Positions 55,354-57,013 of a DNA stretch of 57,013 bases are shown in pieces (positions within the stretch are counted from its first letter, which is position 1; each line of letters starts with the position of its first letter). The notes beneath the pieces are model-generated. The model made no database searches and was not told where the DNA came from. It saw only the letters and a list, made by a program, of their open reading frames with translations. The stretch comes from a virus: positions 1-57,013 of IMG/VR virus record IMGVR_UViG_3300021425_000044. One strand, given 5' to 3'. The translations under genes were made by a program, and so were the position numbers.

Positions 55354-55770
55354 TTAGACCTGGATATGGATATCGCCTTCTTCTCCTCCGCTAGGAGGAG
55401 TACCCGTACTAGCTGTAACGGTAACAACGCGGTTACCTTCCACAGTAGCTGAGCCATCAACCTGTAGATTCTGCGTCCATGTGTCTCTTGCCGTAAGATT
55501 ACCTTCAACAAGGAGGTCCCCCATAAGCGCACCACCGTCTAACGAAAGGTAGAGAGCCTCGTGGTTATGACCGCCCCCGTTATTAACGATCTCGTCGCCA
55601 TCTAAAGAAGTAGTATTACCGTCCCATAGGAGTTGACCTTCTTCCCAATCGGCGGGGGGATCGTCGGGATCACCCGTTAGAACATGCTCGCCATCAAACG
55701 TGCCTCCGCCTCCACCTACTCCACCGGATACGGGTATGATATCATCGCCTTGCTTTAACCATAGTCCCAT
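55354..55770 (-). CDS. Tail-fibre-associated repeat protein (short)
   Basis: A 138-aa Gly-rich protein starting MGLWLKQGDDIIPVSGGVGG, with an H-rich centre (NNGGGHNHEALYLSLDGG) typical of tail-fibre collars. The N-terminus parallels the next protein's MGLWMKDENGNAVLVTSG and both begin at a TGATATGGG junction, marking a tandem duplication. An upstream start at 55824 is not preferred. Confidence 0.65.
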   Translation of the reverse strand: MGLWLKQGDDIIPVSGGVGGGGGTFDGEHVLTGDPDDPPADWEEGQLLWDGNTTSLDGDEIVNNGGGHNHEALYLSLDGGALMGDLLVEGNLTARDTWTQNLQVDGSATVEGNRVVTVTASTGTPPSGGEEGDIHIQV

Positions 55771-55771
55771 A

Positions 55772-56842
55772 TCAGGCTCCTTCCAGCTCTTCGATGCGTG
55801 CAGATAGTTCTTTGATCTTGACAAGCATAGCTGCCATGACCTCGTTGACTGTGACTAGGTTATCGCTGGAAGCGAGTGCGTCCTCGTCGTTAATCTCCGG
55901 CAGGACGGCAGTATCGGCACGGTCTAATACGGCAGGGGCGTCAATATCATTAGGGATACCAAACCGTATATTAGGGGCGATAACTTGACCAGGGATCTCC
56001 ACTACCTTGTCCTCACGGAACCTAGCCACGGATGATTCGGGTTTACCGTCTCCAACCCTTACGTCGAAGTAGTTTCGGAGTACAGGCTGGTCTACGTTGA
56101 TCTCCTCGTAGGAGTATGATGAGAGTAGTCGAACAAGAGCATCTACGTTGGGGTTCTCCGTACGGTCTATGGAGAAACCTCTTTCAGCGCTACCTTTAAT
56201 AGTGACATCCGATGAGTAAAGGTACTCTACACCTTCGACGGGAATGGGCTCTACAAAGGTAACATCCCCATAAATGTCTCCATTGATATCTACCGTACCT
56301 TCTAATGTGGTATCGCCTCCGATACTGATATGGCCCCCTATCGAGGCGTCGCCCTCAACCGTTAGGTCACGACCGATCCGTGTGCCACCGGAGTGCCACT
56401 TTTGGGATTCGTACTCTCCCAGCTTTATCACCGCTGTACCAGCGGTGTTCGGGTCCTGGCCCCCATAAAGGGCTAACCGAGCACTATTGTCATCATCTGA
56501 TGACCTAATGACTACCCCTGAGCGGGGGTTGATGTTATTCTTAAGTGCATAGATTCGGGAAGGGTTGAGGACTCCAGCCGAAGAAGAGAAGGACAGGTCA
56601 CCTATCATAGTCCCTCCGGTGATACGGATATAGTCGTCATGTGAGTGGGGGCCGTCTATATCATTACTACCGTTCACACCATCGTACAAAAGCTGGCCCT
56701 CTTCCCATACAGCAAGGATATCAGGGTCCGTGGGGTCGCCTTCTAGAACTACCCACTCGTCATGGTCGTGATCTCCTGTAGCATTCGGACCCGAAGTAAC
56801 CAGGACAGCATTGCCATTCTCGTCCTTCATCCATAGTCCCAT
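55772..56842 (-). CDS. Tail fibre / collar protein (long)
   Basis: A 356-aa protein with MGLWMKDENGNAVLVTSG, HSHDDYIRITGGTMIGDLSF, repeated SIGGHISIGGDTTLEGTVDI beta segments, and a C-terminal coiled coil (AAMLVKIKELSARIEELEGA) suited to trimerisation. These features match phage fibre or collar proteins. Coupled by TGATATGG to the partial gene on its right. Confidence 0.7.
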   Translation of the reverse strand: MGLWMKDENGNAVLVTSGPNATGDHDHDEWVVLEGDPTDPDILAVWEEGQLLYDGVNGSNDIDGPHSHDDYIRITGGTMIGDLSFSSSAGVLNPSRIYALKNNINPRSGVVIRSSDDDNSARLALYGGQDPNTAGTAVIKLGEYESQKWHSGGTRIGRDLTVEGDASIGGHISIGGDTTLEGTVDINGDIYGDVTFVEPIPVEGVEYLYSSDVTIKGSAERGFSIDRTENPNVDALVRLLSSYSYEEINVDQPVLRNYFDVRVGDGKPESSVARFREDKVVEIPGQVIAPNIRFGIPNDIDAPAVLDRADTAVLPEINDEDALASSDNLVTVNEVMAAMLVKIKELSARIEELEGA

Positions 56843-56843
56843 A

Positions 56844-57013
56844 TCAGTTATCCTTCTTAGTAGTAGTAGTATCTTTCTTCTTGAGAAGGAGATCCTTATC
56901 CTCCACTGTTTCGATGCGGGCGGTCAGCGCCTCAATACGCTCTAGAGCCTCAGTGAGACGACGTGACAGAGCACCGACTGCACCGAGGGCGGTTGCAGCT
57001 ACCTGCTCCAGCT
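56844..57013 (-). CDS. Fibre-type protein, partial (5' end missing)
   Basis: Only the last 56 codons are in the window. The visible part has QVAATALGAVGALSRRLTEA then LERIEALTARIE, a helical coiled-coil end like the one on the next gene, and a charged tail (KKKDTTTTKKDN). Probably a third fibre-module protein. Confidence 0.6.
   Translation of the reverse strand, partial: LEQVAATALGAVGALSRRLTEALERIEALTARIETVEDKDLLLKKKDTTTTKKDN

Noticed and set aside
1-57013. tRNA genes
   Set aside because: No cloverleaf with a GGTTCGA-type T-arm was found while reading, though a scan program would be more sensitive.

Overview
This window is a long internal piece of a tailed-phage genome, most likely a myovirus (contractile tail) infecting an actinobacterium. 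The tail type is read from adjacent gp25/W-like, baseplate J-like and gpI-like tail genes, and the virion side also has a fibronectin-III tail fibre and an amidase/LysM endolysin. The host guess rests on a WhiB-family protein (a fold essentially confined to actinobacteria and their phages), an MSMEG_6728-type protein, a class II (B12-dependent) ribonucleotide reductase, ThyX, and promoters with TANNNT -10 boxes placed 6-7 nt before start codons, which implies leaderless mRNAs. No integrase, terminase, capsid gene, tRNA or CRISPR array is visible; the virion genes continue off the right edge.

Layout. (1) 1-4.5 kb, leftward: a partial conserved phage gene, holin-like protein and endolysin, then small virion-type or unknown proteins. 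(2) 4.58-5.0 kb: a strongly folded non-coding stretch with its own promoter, followed by a second promoter with a palindromic operator and a short rightward operon (LysM-like protein, methyltransferase). (3) 6.2-7.8 kb leftward: an ADP-ribosyltransferase-like protein and neighbours. (4) 7.9-10.1 kb rightward: nrdJ. (5) 10.25-14.0 kb leftward: three tiny zinc-ribbon proteins, two more ADP-ribosyltransferase-like proteins and a ParB-like protein, several carrying QLSLF-type sliding-clamp peptides. (6) 14.0-14.8 kb: a dense cluster of DnaA boxes and TGTGAC-N4-GTCACA palindromes at the point where transcription diverges; this looks like a replication origin. (7) 14.8-25.2 kb rightward and GC-richer: a 0.75 kb stretch without a convincing gene, then a MoxR-like AAA+ ATPase, a VWA protein carrying an HEFGH metallopeptidase motif, a Cys-motif protein, a SNF2 helicase and about twelve small accessory genes. 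Its first large genes are separated by hairpins and 11-bp phased CTGATACCC repeats. (8) 25.3-49.4 kb leftward: glycosyltransferase, WhiB, a cassette of unknown low-complexity proteins, SpoVS, nucleases, ThyX, a Cas4-type nuclease, HD hydrolase, RecA, Pol I, an SSB-like protein, a second SNF2 helicase, primase, DnaB-like helicase and a DnaC-like loader. (9) 49.5-57.0 kb leftward: baseplate and tail-fibre genes.

Together the core makes its own dNTPs (NrdJ, ThyX, a dATP/dGTP diphosphohydrolase-like enzyme, HD hydrolase) and its own replisome (primase, helicase, loader, polymerase, SSB, RecA, nucleases), possibly fired from the DnaA-box origin. The rightward arm with the MoxR/VWA pair is the least understood and compositionally distinct part. 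Gene functions were inferred from motifs read by eye; no database search was run.
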